Below are positions 8,862 to 18,362 of a stretch of DNA of 64,000 nucleotides, in pieces. Below the pieces are notes generated by a model, which was not told the DNA's origin, searched no databases, and saw only the letters and a program-made list of their open reading frames with translations. Each line of letters starts with the position of its first letter. Within the stretch, counting starts at the first letter, position 1. The translations under genes were made by a program, and so were the position numbers. The DNA comes from Namhaeicola litoreus (GTDB taxonomy: Bacteria; Bacteroidota; Bacteroidia; Flavobacteriales; Flavobacteriaceae), in assembly GCF_042679565.1 (NCBI RefSeq), contig NZ_JBHTMY010000003.1, forward strand, positions 1,178,001 through 1,242,000, given 5' to 3'.

Positions 8862-9452
8862 TTGGGTTTAACTAAGGATCAAATAGAAGAATTGCTTCAA
8901 AAGCATTGTCCTACATTAGGTAAGAATGACCGTATTGCCTTTATGGAGCAGACCGAGTATGCTCATTTTGAAAGTAAAGAGGTTATTTTAGATAATAGTC
9001 TGCGCCAGAAACAAGCTTTTATAATTCTTAAAGGGTCTATTCGCGGTTATTTTTTTGACGGAAATGGGGAAGAACGAAATATTATACTAAGGTCTGAAGG
9101 TGTTTTTACCGGTGATGCAAATGTTCTCTTTTTAAATGAACCGAAGAAAACTATTTTTGAGGCCATTGCTCCTACCGATGTGCTCATTATAGATTTCCTG
9201 AAATTTGAAAAAATGATTTGGGAAAATGAAGGTTTGATGAAATTATACATCAATGTCTTAAAAGATGCCGTTACCGTATTAACCTACCGGGTCAATTCTA
9301 TGGTAAGTATGAGTAATGAAGAGCGGTACCTTGATTTACTCAAGAAAAATCCTTCCTTTTTAAAAGATTCTTTTAATAAACACATTGCCAATTACTTAGG
9401 CATCACCCCCGTTTCGCTTTCCAGGATTATCGCAAGATTAAAAAGCAAATAG
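8862..9452 (+). CDS. Crp/Fnr-like regulator, paralogue 2 (TTG start)
   Basis: A 196-residue paralogue of the preceding regulator: cNMP-binding roll (AFIILKGSIRGYFFDGNGEERNIILRSEG) and C-terminal HTH (HIANYLGITPVSLSRIIARLK). It must start at TTG 8862: an in-frame stop lies at 8853, the next ATG (residue 28) would remove the conserved first helix, and the TTG-initiated N-terminus aligns with that of paralogue 1. Closest in pattern to paralogue 3 (KGSxRGY, RDIILRSEGxF / RNIILRSEGVF). Expected to bind DNA as a dimer; effector and targets unknown. Confidence 0.8.
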   Translation: MGLTKDQIEELLQKHCPTLGKNDRIAFMEQTEYAHFESKEVILDNSLRQKQAFIILKGSIRGYFFDGNGEERNIILRSEGVFTGDANVLFLNEPKKTIFEAIAPTDVLIIDFLKFEKMIWENEGLMKLYINVLKDAVTVLTYRVNSMVSMSNEERYLDLLKKNPSFLKDSFNKHIANYLGITPVSLSRIIARLKSK

Positions 9453-9543
9453 TTTAAGGGCAATTTTACCCCATTTAATGTTTCATTCAAATTGACTGCT
9501 CCAAATTAATTAATTTCGTAATATGCATAAATAATGAAAACCA

Positions 9544-10131
9544 ATGGTATTCCCTCAAGACATTGAAAACAAAATTCTCGCATTATTTCCCTATCTCAGC
9601 AAAGAAGAACTAGATACTTTTTTACATATTACTTCTATAGAGACTTTTGTGCCAAAAAGCAATATTCCCGTTTACATTTCAAATTCGAAAAAAGCTTTTT
9701 TTATTTTAAAAGGCTCTGTAAGAGGCTATGTCATCGATCAAAAATTTCAAGAAAGGGATATCATTTTAAGGTCTGAGGGTATTTTCTTATCCGACCCCGA
9801 CATGATCTTTGGCAACAAAAAACCCAATATTACCTTTGAAGCCTTGCAAGAACTGCAATTGCTAATTTTTGATTTCGATGAATTTGAACAATTGGCTTAT
9901 GAAAATAGGAATATTTTGAACATGTACCTGGATATTTTAAAAGAGAATTTGCTCACTACCAGAAACAGGTTAAACGATATGATACTCTTAAGTAGTGAAG
10001 AATATTATTTAAAATTGCTGGAGGCAAATCCACTATTTTTAGAACAGGCACAGAAAAAGCACGTTGCGAACTTCCTTGGCATTACACCGGAATCCTTATC
10101 TAGATTGATTAAAAGGTTAAAAAATAGTTAA
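9544..10131 (+). CDS. Crp/Fnr-like regulator, paralogue 3
   Basis: The 195-residue protein has the same two-domain layout as its two upstream neighbours: a cNMP-binding roll (AFFILKGSVRGYVIDQKFQERDIILRSEGIF) and a short HTH (HVANFLGITPESLSRLIKRLK). The gap to paralogue 2 is 91 bp. It ends 158 bp before the first DUF3604 gene, whose upstream region has its own -7-like box. Tandem triplication with divergence suggests that the three have separated in effector or target preference; this is inference. Confidence 0.8.
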   Translation: MVFPQDIENKILALFPYLSKEELDTFLHITSIETFVPKSNIPVYISNSKKAFFILKGSVRGYVIDQKFQERDIILRSEGIFLSDPDMIFGNKKPNITFEALQELQLLIFDFDEFEQLAYENRNILNMYLDILKENLLTTRNRLNDMILLSSEEYYLKLLEANPLFLEQAQKKHVANFLGITPESLSRLIKRLKNS

Positions 10132-10219
10132 TTGACTATGATAATTCTAACAAAACCTGCTTTCAATTACCATAAAATGACACTTAACCATCGTCAATTT
10201 TTAAATGATAAAATCTTTT

Positions 10220-10227
10220 TAATTTAG
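10220..10227 (+). promoter_or_regulatory. -7-like element before the first DUF3604 gene
   Basis: TAATTTAG differs by one base from TAnnTTTG. The identical octamer occurs before the DUF3604 operon at 27394 (27347-27354) and before the PPIase gene at 57236 (57203-57210), which supports a real promoter element. Confidence 0.4.
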
Positions 10228-10289
10228 TCATACAACAAATTATCTACTAAATAGATAGAATTTAAATCTAATTAAACCTGCCATCCCCC

Positions 10290-12149
10290 ATGAAAAAACA
10301 GTTCTATGGTTTTTTATTGGTTATTTTATTGTTGAGCTGTGCTCAAGCAAAAAAAGAAGACCAACATCAATCAACTTTAGAAGAATCAGAGATTTCTGAT
10401 CCTTCCGACGAAATTATCTCAAACCCATTAAAAGAGGCTTATTTCGGAGAAACACACTTACACACAGCTTATTCTTTAGATGCTTATTTGGGAGGAACAC
10501 GCCTCCTTCCATCAGATGCCTATCGCTTTGCCAAAGGTGAAGAAGTAGAAGTCAACGGAGAAAAAATTAAAATAAGTAAACCTTTAGATTTTTGCGCCGT
10601 TACAGATCATGCCGAATATTTGGGAGAAATGTATGCTAATTTCACTCCTGGTTCTCCCGGCTATGACAATGAAAAATTGGTAGAATTGAGAAGTCTTACC
10701 GAATACGAAATAAGAGAGCAATGGTTTTTTAAATATGTGGTAAGTGTAAATCGAGGAAATGTTCCTCAACATACTTCTTTTTATCCCGGAGAAGAAGCGG
10801 TGAAAAACGGTTGGAAAAATATCATCCAAGCAGCGGAAGACCATTATATTCCCGGAAAATTCACCACGATTCCCGCCTTTGAATGGAGTGCGGCTCCCGG
10901 TGGAGGAAACCTGCATAGAAATGTTTTTTTTAGAGACACCAATGTACCAGATATTGTACCGGGTTATGCCGACATCAATCGTGAAGAAGAATTGTGGGAA
11001 TGGATGAAAGGGTTGGAAGAACAAGGGATGCAGGTCATTGCGGCTCCACACAATTCTAATGCGAGTAAAGGCATGATGTTTTCATCGAAAGATTCGAAAG
11101 GAGACCCCATTGATCTTGAATATGCCACCATGAGAAATCGTTTTGAGCCACTTATTGAAATGATGCAAATCAAAGGAAATTCTGAGGTGCATGCCCAATT
11201 TTGGACAAATGATGAATTCGCTGATTATGAAAATGCAAATTCGATTCAGGATTATAGCGATAGAAAATTTTCTAAAGGTGATTTTGTGCGTTCGGGTCTT
11301 ATAAAAGGATTGGCTTACGAAAAGGAGTTGGGTGTAAATCCCTATCAATACGGTTTCATCGGTGGTACAGATAACCATAATGGAACACCCAGCAATCTTA
11401 CCGAATCTAACTTCAAAATAGGTAGCCATGGTTCTGCCGATGGTTCTATCGAAAGAAGAAGAACAGGTGAAGTGGGTGGCTGGATCAAAGGCGTAGACCT
11501 TACCCCCGGAGCGCTTACAGGAGTTTGGGCGCCTCGGAATACCAGAGAGGACATATGGGATGCCATGAAAAATAAGGAAGTTTTTGCCACCAGCGGCACA
11601 CGTTTAAAAGTGCGGTTCTTTGGAGGTTTTAATTTAGATGAAAATCCGGAAAATTATGAAAGCCTTGTCGCAAATGGTTATGAAAAAGGAGTAGCCATGG
11701 GTCAAACCTTAAAAAAAGGGAATGGATCTCCCCTTTTTTACGTTTGGGCACTCAAGGACCCTGATCAAGCCAATTTAGATAGAATACAGATCATCAAAGG
11801 ATGGGTGACTGCCAGTGGCGAGATGAAGGAAAAGATCATCGATGTGGTTTGGTCTGGAGATAGAAAAAAGGATAGCCAGGGGAAATTGGAAAGTGTTGGA
11901 AATACAGTGGATCTAAAAAAGGCCACCTACACGAATACCATAGGTGCTTCTACCTTAATGGGTACCTGGAAAGACACAGAATTTGATCCTACCCTTCACA
12001 CTACCTATTATGTTCGTGTCATAGAAATACCCACACCCAGATGGTCTACCTATGATGCAGTCCGAGCCGGAATTCCATTGTTGGATGGCGTAAAGAGTAC
12101 CATTCAAGAGAGAGCTTGGTCTAGCCCTATTTGGTATCGTCCGAATTAA
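10290..12149 (+). CDS. DUF3604 lipoprotein, PHP-like metallohydrolase, subtype A (copy 1)
   Basis: The 619-residue protein is a lipoprotein (lipobox LLSC, Cys17) of the DUF3604 family. The N-terminal metal motif of PHP-type hydrolases is GETHLHTAYSLDA (His56, His58), followed by TDHAEYLG (Asp106, His107), FEWSAAPGGGNLHRNVFFRD, APHNSN, MMQIKGNSEVH and a C-terminal GGTDNHNG. These His/Asp clusters suggest a bi- or trinuclear metal site; the substrate of the family is not known to me. Subtype A (with the copy at 27394) is marked by GETHLHTA/GEQHLHTA and GGTDxHNG. It heads a run with a subtype-B copy 68 bp downstream and a porin. Likely anchored in the periplasm or on the surface. Confidence 0.85.
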   Translation: MKKQFYGFLLVILLLSCAQAKKEDQHQSTLEESEISDPSDEIISNPLKEAYFGETHLHTAYSLDAYLGGTRLLPSDAYRFAKGEEVEVNGEKIKISKPLDFCAVTDHAEYLGEMYANFTPGSPGYDNEKLVELRSLTEYEIREQWFFKYVVSVNRGNVPQHTSFYPGEEAVKNGWKNIIQAAEDHYIPGKFTTIPAFEWSAAPGGGNLHRNVFFRDTNVPDIVPGYADINREEELWEWMKGLEEQGMQVIAAPHNSNASKGMMFSSKDSKGDPIDLEYATMRNRFEPLIEMMQIKGNSEVHAQFWTNDEFADYENANSIQDYSDRKFSKGDFVRSGLIKGLAYEKELGVNPYQYGFIGGTDNHNGTPSNLTESNFKIGSHGSADGSIERRRTGEVGGWIKGVDLTPGALTGVWAPRNTREDIWDAMKNKEVFATSGTRLKVRFFGGFNLDENPENYESLVANGYEKGVAMGQTLKKGNGSPLFYVWALKDPDQANLDRIQIIKGWVTASGEMKEKIIDVVWSGDRKKDSQGKLESVGNTVDLKKATYTNTIGASTLMGTWKDTEFDPTLHTTYYVRVIEIPTPRWSTYDAVRAGIPLLDGVKSTIQERAWSSPIWYRPN

Positions 12150-12217
12150 TTTTTAAAGCTATTTAGATCAATATGAACATTAAATAGATCACCTAATCAA
12201 ACTTAATTCTAGTCAAT

Positions 12218-14140
12218 ATGAAATCATCTTTTTTTTCTTCCATTTGTGTATTATTCATGGCTCCTCTGCTAATTGTATCTTGTAAAAAAGAGAATACAAC
12301 CGTACAAGAAACTACCTCCCTATCAGATTCTACGGAGCTTGCCCAGGATCTCATCAAACCGCCTTATTTCGAAAACAAACAGGTTTTTTGGGGAGATACA
12401 CATTTTCATACATCAATATCCGGTGACGCTTTTGGAGGGGGTACCAGACTCACCCCTGAAGATTCATATAGATTAGCCATTGGTGAAAAGATCAAATCGA
12501 ATACAGGACAGGAAGTACAACTGGTACGGCCATTAGACTTTTTAGCCATCTCAGATCATGCTGAAGGATTTGGTAGCTTTAATGAAATTGTAAAAGGCAA
12601 CCCGATCATGCTGGAAGATCCTATAGCGAAAGAATGGTACGACTTGTTGCAAGAAGGCAGCAAAGAAGCCAACCAAAAACTGGCTGTTGGGATTCCTGAA
12701 GCCCTGGCTTCAGGCAATTTACCGGAGCCTGTTACCAATCCGGAAAAAGCTATACCCATGTTGCGCAACAGTTGGCAGGAATATACTGCCACGGCTGAAA
12801 AATATAATAAGCCTGGGAAATTCACCACCATCATTGCCTATGAGTGGACATCTGTTCCAGGTGGTAATAATTTACACCGGAACATCATGTTTAGAGACGG
12901 CAAAGATAAGGCCGACCAAATTCTCCCCTTTTCTGCCCTACAAAGTGAAGACCCGGAAAAACTATGGGAATTTATGGAAAATTATGAGCAAAAAACCGGA
13001 GGCAGGATGCTCGCCATTCCTCATAATGGAAATCTTTCCGGTGGCCTTATGTTTTCTCCAAATGACTTTGAAGGTAAACCGATAGACGCAGAATATGTTG
13101 CACAAAGAGCCAAATGGGAACCCCTTTACGAGATCATGCAGATCAAAGGAGCTGGAGAAACGCATCCTTTAATTTCAACCAAAGATGAATTTGCCAATTA
13201 TGGGATCACAGGTTGGGATCAGGGAAATCTTACGCTGGATGTTCTAACGACTCCTGAACAGAGAAAATATCAATATGCCAGAAAAGCTTTGCTCGATGGG
13301 ATGATCTACAAAGATAAGTTGGGTGCCAACCCATTTCAATTTGGCATCGTTGGAGCTACTGATACCCATACGGGAATCGTTTCAGGTGATGAAGATAATT
13401 GGTGGGGAAAACACATTTCATCAGAACCATCAGCTGAGCGCGTTGGAGAAATAACCAAAGTAAATAATGGTGAAACCAGATACGGCTGGCATTATTTAGC
13501 CGGGGGTTATTCGGCTGTCTGGGCAACAGAAAATACAAGAACAGCGCTTTGGGATGCCATGAAACGAAAAGAAACCTACGGAACCACAGGTACCCGTATT
13601 GTGCTAAGAGTGTTTGGTGGATATGACTTTTCAATGTCAGATTTCGACGGTGATTTTGTAAAAGCAGGTTATGAAAAGGGTGTACCTATGGGAGGTAATT
13701 TGGCTTTCTCTAATAAGGCTCCTCAGTTATTGATCCACGCAACAAAAGATCCAAATTGGGCAAACCTAGACCGTATTCAGGTCGTAAAAGGTTGGGTCGA
13801 AAATGGCATAGGAAAAGAAAAGGTTTATGATGTGGCCTGGTCTGGCGACAGAAAAATAGGATCTGACGGCAAGTTACCTGCCGTGGGAAATACGGTAGAC
13901 CTTAAAACAGCGACCTACACCAATAATATAGGCGCTTCAGAATTAAAGACAGTTTGGGAAGATCCTGATTTTCAACCCAATCAAAATGCTTTTTATTATG
14001 TCAGGGTTTTGGAAATTCCATCCCCTACATGGCAATTATATGATGTTGTGAAATACAATATTACAGATGTTCCAAAAGCCGCACCAATGACACAACAAGA
14101 AAGGGCATGGTCTAGTCCGATATGGTACGAATCTAAATAA
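12218..14140 (+). CDS. DUF3604 lipoprotein, PHP-like metallohydrolase, subtype B (copy 2)
   Basis: A 640-residue lipoprotein (lipobox IVSC, Cys22). The metal motifs are WGDTHFHTSISGDA (His62, His64), SDHAEGFG, YEWTSVPGGNNLHRNIMFRD, IPHNGNLSGG, IMQIKGAGETH and GATDTHTG. It is closer to copy 4 (55250) than to copy 1: both have WGDTHxHTS, IPHNGNLS, the phrase RAKWEPLYE and the ending ERAxxSPIWY. The start ATG at 12218 gives a good lipoprotein signal. The next gene, a porin, begins 27 bp after the stop, so product or substrate passage across the outer membrane may be linked to this enzyme. Confidence 0.85.
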   Translation: MKSSFFSSICVLFMAPLLIVSCKKENTTVQETTSLSDSTELAQDLIKPPYFENKQVFWGDTHFHTSISGDAFGGGTRLTPEDSYRLAIGEKIKSNTGQEVQLVRPLDFLAISDHAEGFGSFNEIVKGNPIMLEDPIAKEWYDLLQEGSKEANQKLAVGIPEALASGNLPEPVTNPEKAIPMLRNSWQEYTATAEKYNKPGKFTTIIAYEWTSVPGGNNLHRNIMFRDGKDKADQILPFSALQSEDPEKLWEFMENYEQKTGGRMLAIPHNGNLSGGLMFSPNDFEGKPIDAEYVAQRAKWEPLYEIMQIKGAGETHPLISTKDEFANYGITGWDQGNLTLDVLTTPEQRKYQYARKALLDGMIYKDKLGANPFQFGIVGATDTHTGIVSGDEDNWWGKHISSEPSAERVGEITKVNNGETRYGWHYLAGGYSAVWATENTRTALWDAMKRKETYGTTGTRIVLRVFGGYDFSMSDFDGDFVKAGYEKGVPMGGNLAFSNKAPQLLIHATKDPNWANLDRIQVVKGWVENGIGKEKVYDVAWSGDRKIGSDGKLPAVGNTVDLKTATYTNNIGASELKTVWEDPDFQPNQNAFYYVRVLEIPSPTWQLYDVVKYNITDVPKAAPMTQQERAWSSPIWYESK

Positions 14141-14167
14141 TCATTGTTTTACACTACAGCCCCCACT

Positions 14168-15487
14168 ATGAACAAAATAAAGCTATGTATCATTTTCACA
14201 ATGATATGTTTTCACAGCCTATTTGCCCAAGATGGCGAGTTACAAGCGTCTGTAGATACTAATTATGTTGATGACGGCCAAGCACTTAAAGAAAGAAAAA
14301 CATTAACCGGAAACTGGGGAGGTCTCAGAACAGATTTAAAAGAAAATGGCTTTATTTTTAAAGCGAGTCTGACCAACTTTTACCAGGGAATGGTAAATGG
14401 TGATGGAAACAATGATTTTGAATTTGGAAGTAAATTTGGATTTACGACCATTTTAAATGGTGAAAAGATCGGCTTATGGAAAGGTTTCTTTGCCATTGCC
14501 CGTATGGAATACAATATGGGGCAAAGCGTAAATGGCAGAGGCGGAACTCTCTTGCCTGTAAACATGGCTTTGTATTTACCCGGAATTGATGGCGCAGACC
14601 GCTGGGATATGAATTTTTATTTTATTCAATTCTTATCTCAAACCGATAAGGTGGTTTTTGGTAAGATCAACAACATCGATTTGAGTAATTTCTCTACGTT
14701 TAACGGGGGCTTAGGGGTACGTAATTTTTACCACAATGCCATGGTTTCTCCACCAAACGCAATTACCGTTCCCTATGTTTTTGGAGCCTATTATATGTCG
14801 AGTAATGAAAATAGAGATCTCACCCTGGCCTTTTATGATGCCAATAGCCGTGTCAATAAAATGGGCTTTGGAGATTTGTTTGAAGATGGAGTTACCTTTT
14901 TTGGTTCATACAATTTTGTGACACATTTTTTTGGTAAAAAAGGTTAGCAAGGAGTTATGGGTGCTTACAGCACAAAAGATGTAAGAAATACGGATGATTT
15001 GGAAGACTTCTTTCCACCTACAGGAAATTATATTGGAGAAAAAAGTAACCGTTGGTCTGCGACCTATTTTTTTGAGCAAACACTTTTTGAACATGAGGAA
15101 AACAACAAACAAACGTTTGGTGTTTTTGGGACCCTCGGGATCACTGACGGAAAAGGATCCGTCTCAGATCATTTCTTTACACTAGGCGTGGGTGGCAACA
15201 GTCCCTTTAAAAACAGGATGCATGACCAATGGGGTATTGGCTATTTTCATTATTCATTATCAGACGGTTTAAATGAATTAAATATTCCGAGTATTCCGGG
15301 TGTTTATCCAGGTTTTGGCATGAGTAGTGCCGAAGCAGGTTTTGAAGGTTTCTATGAATATTATTTTACCCCATGGTTTACCTTGGGGGCTGATATTCAG
15401 TTCATTTCTCCTGGAATTGAAAAGTATAATGGTTTAAGCAATACCGGTGTAACCTTTTTAGGATTTCGAAGTATGATTAAATTTTAG
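14168..15487 (+). pseudogene. OprB-like carbohydrate porin interrupted by an in-frame TAG
   Basis: Two reading frames (14168-14947 and 14957-15487) are in the same frame and are separated only by a TAG at 14945-14947 and three sense codons. Read through, they give one protein of about 439 residues with a signal peptide (start MNKIKLCIIF, cut after SLFAQ), the OprB hallmark LTGNWGGLRTDLKENG, and alternating beta strands to a terminal aromatic residue (FRSMIKF). The upstream TTG at 14144 is not needed; ATG 14168 gives the natural signal peptide. One base change (for example CAG to TAG) would restore the gene. It may be a pseudogene, a sequencing error, or a suppressed stop. It follows the DUF3604 pair closely and would supply an outer-membrane pore for sugars or sugar-like solutes. 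Confidence 0.75.
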
Positions 15488-15494
15488 ACATTCT

Positions 15495-16304
15495 ATGATA
15501 AAATATTGCACATACTTTTTGTTGAGCTTTATTATTTCTTCAAGACTTTTTGCCCAGAATTCGGAAGAAAGCGATGTAGCCGGTGCAGCACAAAATGCAA
15601 CCAATCCTTTGGCTTTTGTGACCAAATTACAAGTTCAACCCAATTATACCATTAAAGATAATGGCGGTGATCAGTTGATTTTGATCAGTAGAATTATACA
15701 ACCCACAAAAAGTATCGGACTCCCTTTTATCAAAAGCAAAGACCCTTCTAAGGTGTACAGTATTTACCGACTAGAAGTTCCGGTGATTAGTCAGACAATG
15801 CCCAATTCGGAATTCGATGCCACGGGTTTGTCTGATCTTATTTTGGTTGATGTGATTGCTTTTAAAACAAAAATTGGATTGTTGGGTATTGGTCCATCAC
15901 TTATACTGCCTACTGCCAACTCAGATTACCTAGGGAGCGGCAAATGGAGCGCAGGTGCCGCCGGAGTGATCATGACCAAAGCTTTTGGATTAACTGTTGG
16001 AGTTCTCGGTCAACAATATTTTTCGTTTGCCGGAGATACCGACAGAGCCGATCAGAATTTTATGTTATTTCAACCTATTGTCACAAAGATTTTCAAAGAA
16101 GGCTATTTCATGAACTTTTCACCTATCATGAAATTCGATTGGGAAAATAACGATTACAATATCCCATTAGGTGTAAATTTCGGTAAAGCATTTGCCAAAA
16201 ATCTATCTATGTTTATAGGAGGTGAATATGTTATTAGTGGCCCCGGACAAGGTGATTTTACGATCAGACTAAATATCAATGCCATGTTTGCACCAGCGAA
16301 TTAA
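15495..16304 (+). CDS. Putative outer-membrane transporter-like beta-barrel protein
   Basis: The 269-residue protein has a signal peptide (cut after SSRLFAQ) and then a series of amphipathic strands with frequent Gly and aromatic residues. It begins with NPLAFVTKLQVQPNYTIKDNGGDQ and carries GLSDLILVDVIAF and GIGPSLILPTA, patterns of the outer-membrane family often labelled transporter or neuromedin-U-like. It starts 7 bp after the porin reading frame and probably shares its transcript. A related product is encoded at 46549, there after a DcaP-like porin, so the porin plus this barrel type occurs twice in the window. Function unknown. Confidence 0.6.
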   Translation: MIKYCTYFLLSFIISSRLFAQNSEESDVAGAAQNATNPLAFVTKLQVQPNYTIKDNGGDQLILISRIIQPTKSIGLPFIKSKDPSKVYSIYRLEVPVISQTMPNSEFDATGLSDLILVDVIAFKTKIGLLGIGPSLILPTANSDYLGSGKWSAGAAGVIMTKAFGLTVGVLGQQYFSFAGDTDRADQNFMLFQPIVTKIFKEGYFMNFSPIMKFDWENNDYNIPLGVNFGKAFAKNLSMFIGGEYVISGPGQGDFTIRLNINAMFAPAN

Positions 16305-16481
16305 TGGTATCTTACATATTTATTCCATAAAAAAACTTCAATTGTAGGTCTTTTTGATAAAAACCTAATGTTGGCATATCTTAGATGGAAATGAAGCGAA
16401 AGGTGTCTTAGTTATTTATTCAATTTTTTATTTATTGAATGAAAAAAACCTTAATTTTAGCTAAACCAAAGCCTTAAGCGA

Positions 16482-17417
16482 ATGCCATATGCCCATAAAA
16501 TAGGTGTTCTTTTACTTCTCATCCTATTAGAATTTAATGTAAGTACATTTTCACTTTATGCGCAAGACCTAGATCCGAGAGCCTATAGTTGGGTTCCGAA
16601 AAATGTGACCGCCTTGAATTTGGGTTACTCTTACTCAGGGGGATCAGTTTTAACAGATCCTACCATTCAAATAGACGATGTAGAAGCACAGGCACATTCT
16701 GCTATTTTGGCTTTGGCACATAGTTTTTCCTTTTTTGGTATGACCTCTCAGGCTTTAGTGGCCGTACCCTATAGCTGGGCCGATTTTTCTGGAAAAGTGG
16801 TTGGTGAGAATAGAAGGATTTCCAGGTCGGGTTTTTCAGATTTGCGCATGCGTTGGTCTTTTTTGTTCTATGGCGCACCTTCCCGTAATCCTGGTCAAAT
16901 CATTCCACAGAAAAAGAAAACCATTTTGGGAGCCAGCATCAATATCGTTGCACCCACCGGGGAATTTTATGCTGATAAGCTCGTGAACCTCGGGACAAAC
17001 CGCTGGTCGTTTAGACCAGAACTCGCCATTTCTCATCAATTTGGCCAAAGATGGTTGTTAGATTTTTACACAGGAATTTGGTTCTTTACAGACAATGATG
17101 AGTTTTTTCCAGGTGATGCGGTTCGTTCTCAAGATCCTTTAGGTACTATACAAGGCCATTTAAGTTATAATATAAACCCACAATTTTGGATCGCCATTGA
17201 TGCCACATGGTACGGAGGTGGAAATTCTTATGTAGACGGTATAAATAAGGATAACCGACAATCAAATTCGAGAATCGGTGTCACTTCTGTCATTCCAATT
17301 AACAAACAAAGTTCTATAAAAATTGCTGCCAGTACCGGTGCTATTGTTAGAATTGGTCAAGATTTTCAAACGATATCTGTGGGTTGGCAAAGAACTTGGT
17401 TGGGTAAAGTAAAATAA
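16482..17417 (+). CDS. Outer-membrane protein of the phenol-degradation MetA-pathway/transporter type
   Basis: The 311-residue protein has a signal peptide (cut after SLYAQ) and the pattern LDPRAYSWVPKNVTALNLGYSYSGG at the mature N-terminus, which I recognise from proteins annotated as transporter or putative MetA-pathway of phenol degradation. Repeated strands (SDLRMRWSFLFYGAP; SINIVAPTGEFY; ELAISHQFGQRWLLDFYTG) and a C-terminus GWQRTWLG fit an outer-membrane beta-barrel. It is 178 bp downstream of the previous gene and may have its own promoter (a TTAATTTTAG sequence lies near 16450). The phenol link is by family name only. Confidence 0.65.
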   Translation: MPYAHKIGVLLLLILLEFNVSTFSLYAQDLDPRAYSWVPKNVTALNLGYSYSGGSVLTDPTIQIDDVEAQAHSAILALAHSFSFFGMTSQALVAVPYSWADFSGKVVGENRRISRSGFSDLRMRWSFLFYGAPSRNPGQIIPQKKKTILGASINIVAPTGEFYADKLVNLGTNRWSFRPELAISHQFGQRWLLDFYTGIWFFTDNDEFFPGDAVRSQDPLGTIQGHLSYNINPQFWIAIDATWYGGGNSYVDGINKDNRQSNSRIGVTSVIPINKQSSIKIAASTGAIVRIGQDFQTISVGWQRTWLGKVK

Positions 17418-17530
17418 ATTCATCCTCTTTTTTGACCTCGTTCAACATAATGGCATCAACTAACTAATCCTTTTTCAAATTTTATCCTCATTTTTTCATA
17501 CCTTGAGGTAATCCTTTTATTTTTCGACAA

Positions 17531-17836
17531 ATGAAATTACTCCTACCCCTATCTTCTGAGTTGGTCATTATTTTCATCCTTTCGGCAGTCATCCTATTGG
17601 TCTATATCTGGCAGCGAAAAAAGACAAAAAAAATAAATGATGTCAGAAAAAGAAAAACACCTAAAGTTATTTTAAAGGGCGGTCATACCAATCAAGTTAA
17701 AACAGAAGAGAGTAAGGCCGAGCAGAAAATTGATTATCCAAAATTTAGTTCCCAAAAAACAGGTTTGACCTGGGGTGGCGGTAACGTGCATGGGGCGAAT
17801 GCAAAGAGAGGAGAGAAAAAACGCTTTTTGCGTTGA
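17531..17836 (+). CDS. Small single-pass membrane protein of unknown function
   Basis: A 101-residue protein with one hydrophobic segment (ELVIIFILSAVILLVYIW, about residues 10-27) followed by a very basic stretch (QRKKTKKINDVRKRK). The C-terminal part is Gly/Lys rich (GLTWGGGNVHGANAKRG). The positive-inside rule would put the C-terminus in the cytoplasm. I do not recognise a family. It is convergent with the HU-like gene. Confidence 0.5.
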   Translation: MKLLLPLSSELVIIFILSAVILLVYIWQRKKTKKINDVRKRKTPKVILKGGHTNQVKTEESKAEQKIDYPKFSSQKTGLTWGGGNVHGANAKRGEKKRFLR

Positions 17837-17892
17837 GCATTGACTGTTTGCAATTTGACCTAAGGCTAAAACCATCACTTGGTAAAAAACCT

Positions 17893-18273
17893 CTACCTCA
17901 TCGAAAACTCTAAACCTTTGAGCATGCTTTTCATCGCCTTACCCGGTCTGAAGAGCACCCTGCGTTTGCTCACCAATTTTTTGCTAAAATCTTTTTTGGT
18001 TTCTGCACCTGTTGTACTCACCCCTACCTGAAAATTTCCAATTCTGCCCAACTCTACCGTTCTACCCTCTTTGAGTTGTTCCAGCATATTGTGCTCCAAG
18101 GCCATCAGTACACCATACACATCGGCACGCGTCATGGTACTTTGGCCGGTAATTAGCTCTGCCAGATCTTCCAGATCAGTCTTTCCTCTCGATATCGCTA
18201 AGCCGTGATATTTTACAGGTTTTGTCACATCTCTTGGGTCTCTTTTTGTAACGATCTTTAGTTTAATTGCCAT
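17893..18273 (-). CDS. HU-like DNA-binding protein of the Bacteroidetes HU-related type
   Basis: The 126-residue protein matches the HU-related, histone-like family of Bacteroidetes: MAIKLKIVTKRDPRDVTKPVKYHG, then DLxELITGQSTMTRADVYGVLMALE and a beta arm region GRTVELGRIGNFQVGVSTTGAE, ending RVLFRPGKAMKSML. It is expected to bind and bend DNA as a dimer. The gene has a perfect -7 box on its strand at 18327-18334. Directly upstream of that lies an array of 22-bp repeats (18363-18472), a likely regulatory region for this gene. Confidence 0.85.
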   Translation of the reverse strand: MAIKLKIVTKRDPRDVTKPVKYHGLAISRGKTDLEDLAELITGQSTMTRADVYGVLMALEHNMLEQLKEGRTVELGRIGNFQVGVSTTGAETKKDFSKKLVSKRRVLFRPGKAMKSMLKGLEFSMR

Positions 18274-18326
18274 GGTTTAAGTATAAAAAAACGCTGATTC
18301 GAATGAATCTCAGGTTCGGTAAAGAA

Positions 18327-18334
18327 CAAATATA
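18327..18334 (-). promoter_or_regulatory. -7 promoter element of the HU-like gene
   Basis: On the minus strand this reads TATATTTG, a full match to TAnnTTTG, giving a leader of about 45-50 nt. The nearest TTG upstream is only 13 bp away, so the -33 element is unclear. The adjacent 22-bp repeats begin about 30 bp further upstream. Confidence 0.5.
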
Positions 18335-18362
18335 AAAAACTTCTTGACAAGTTTATAAAAAC

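Noticed and set aside
14144..14167. TTG start for the porin
   Set aside because: ATG 14168 gives a standard signal peptide; the eight extra codons add nothing.
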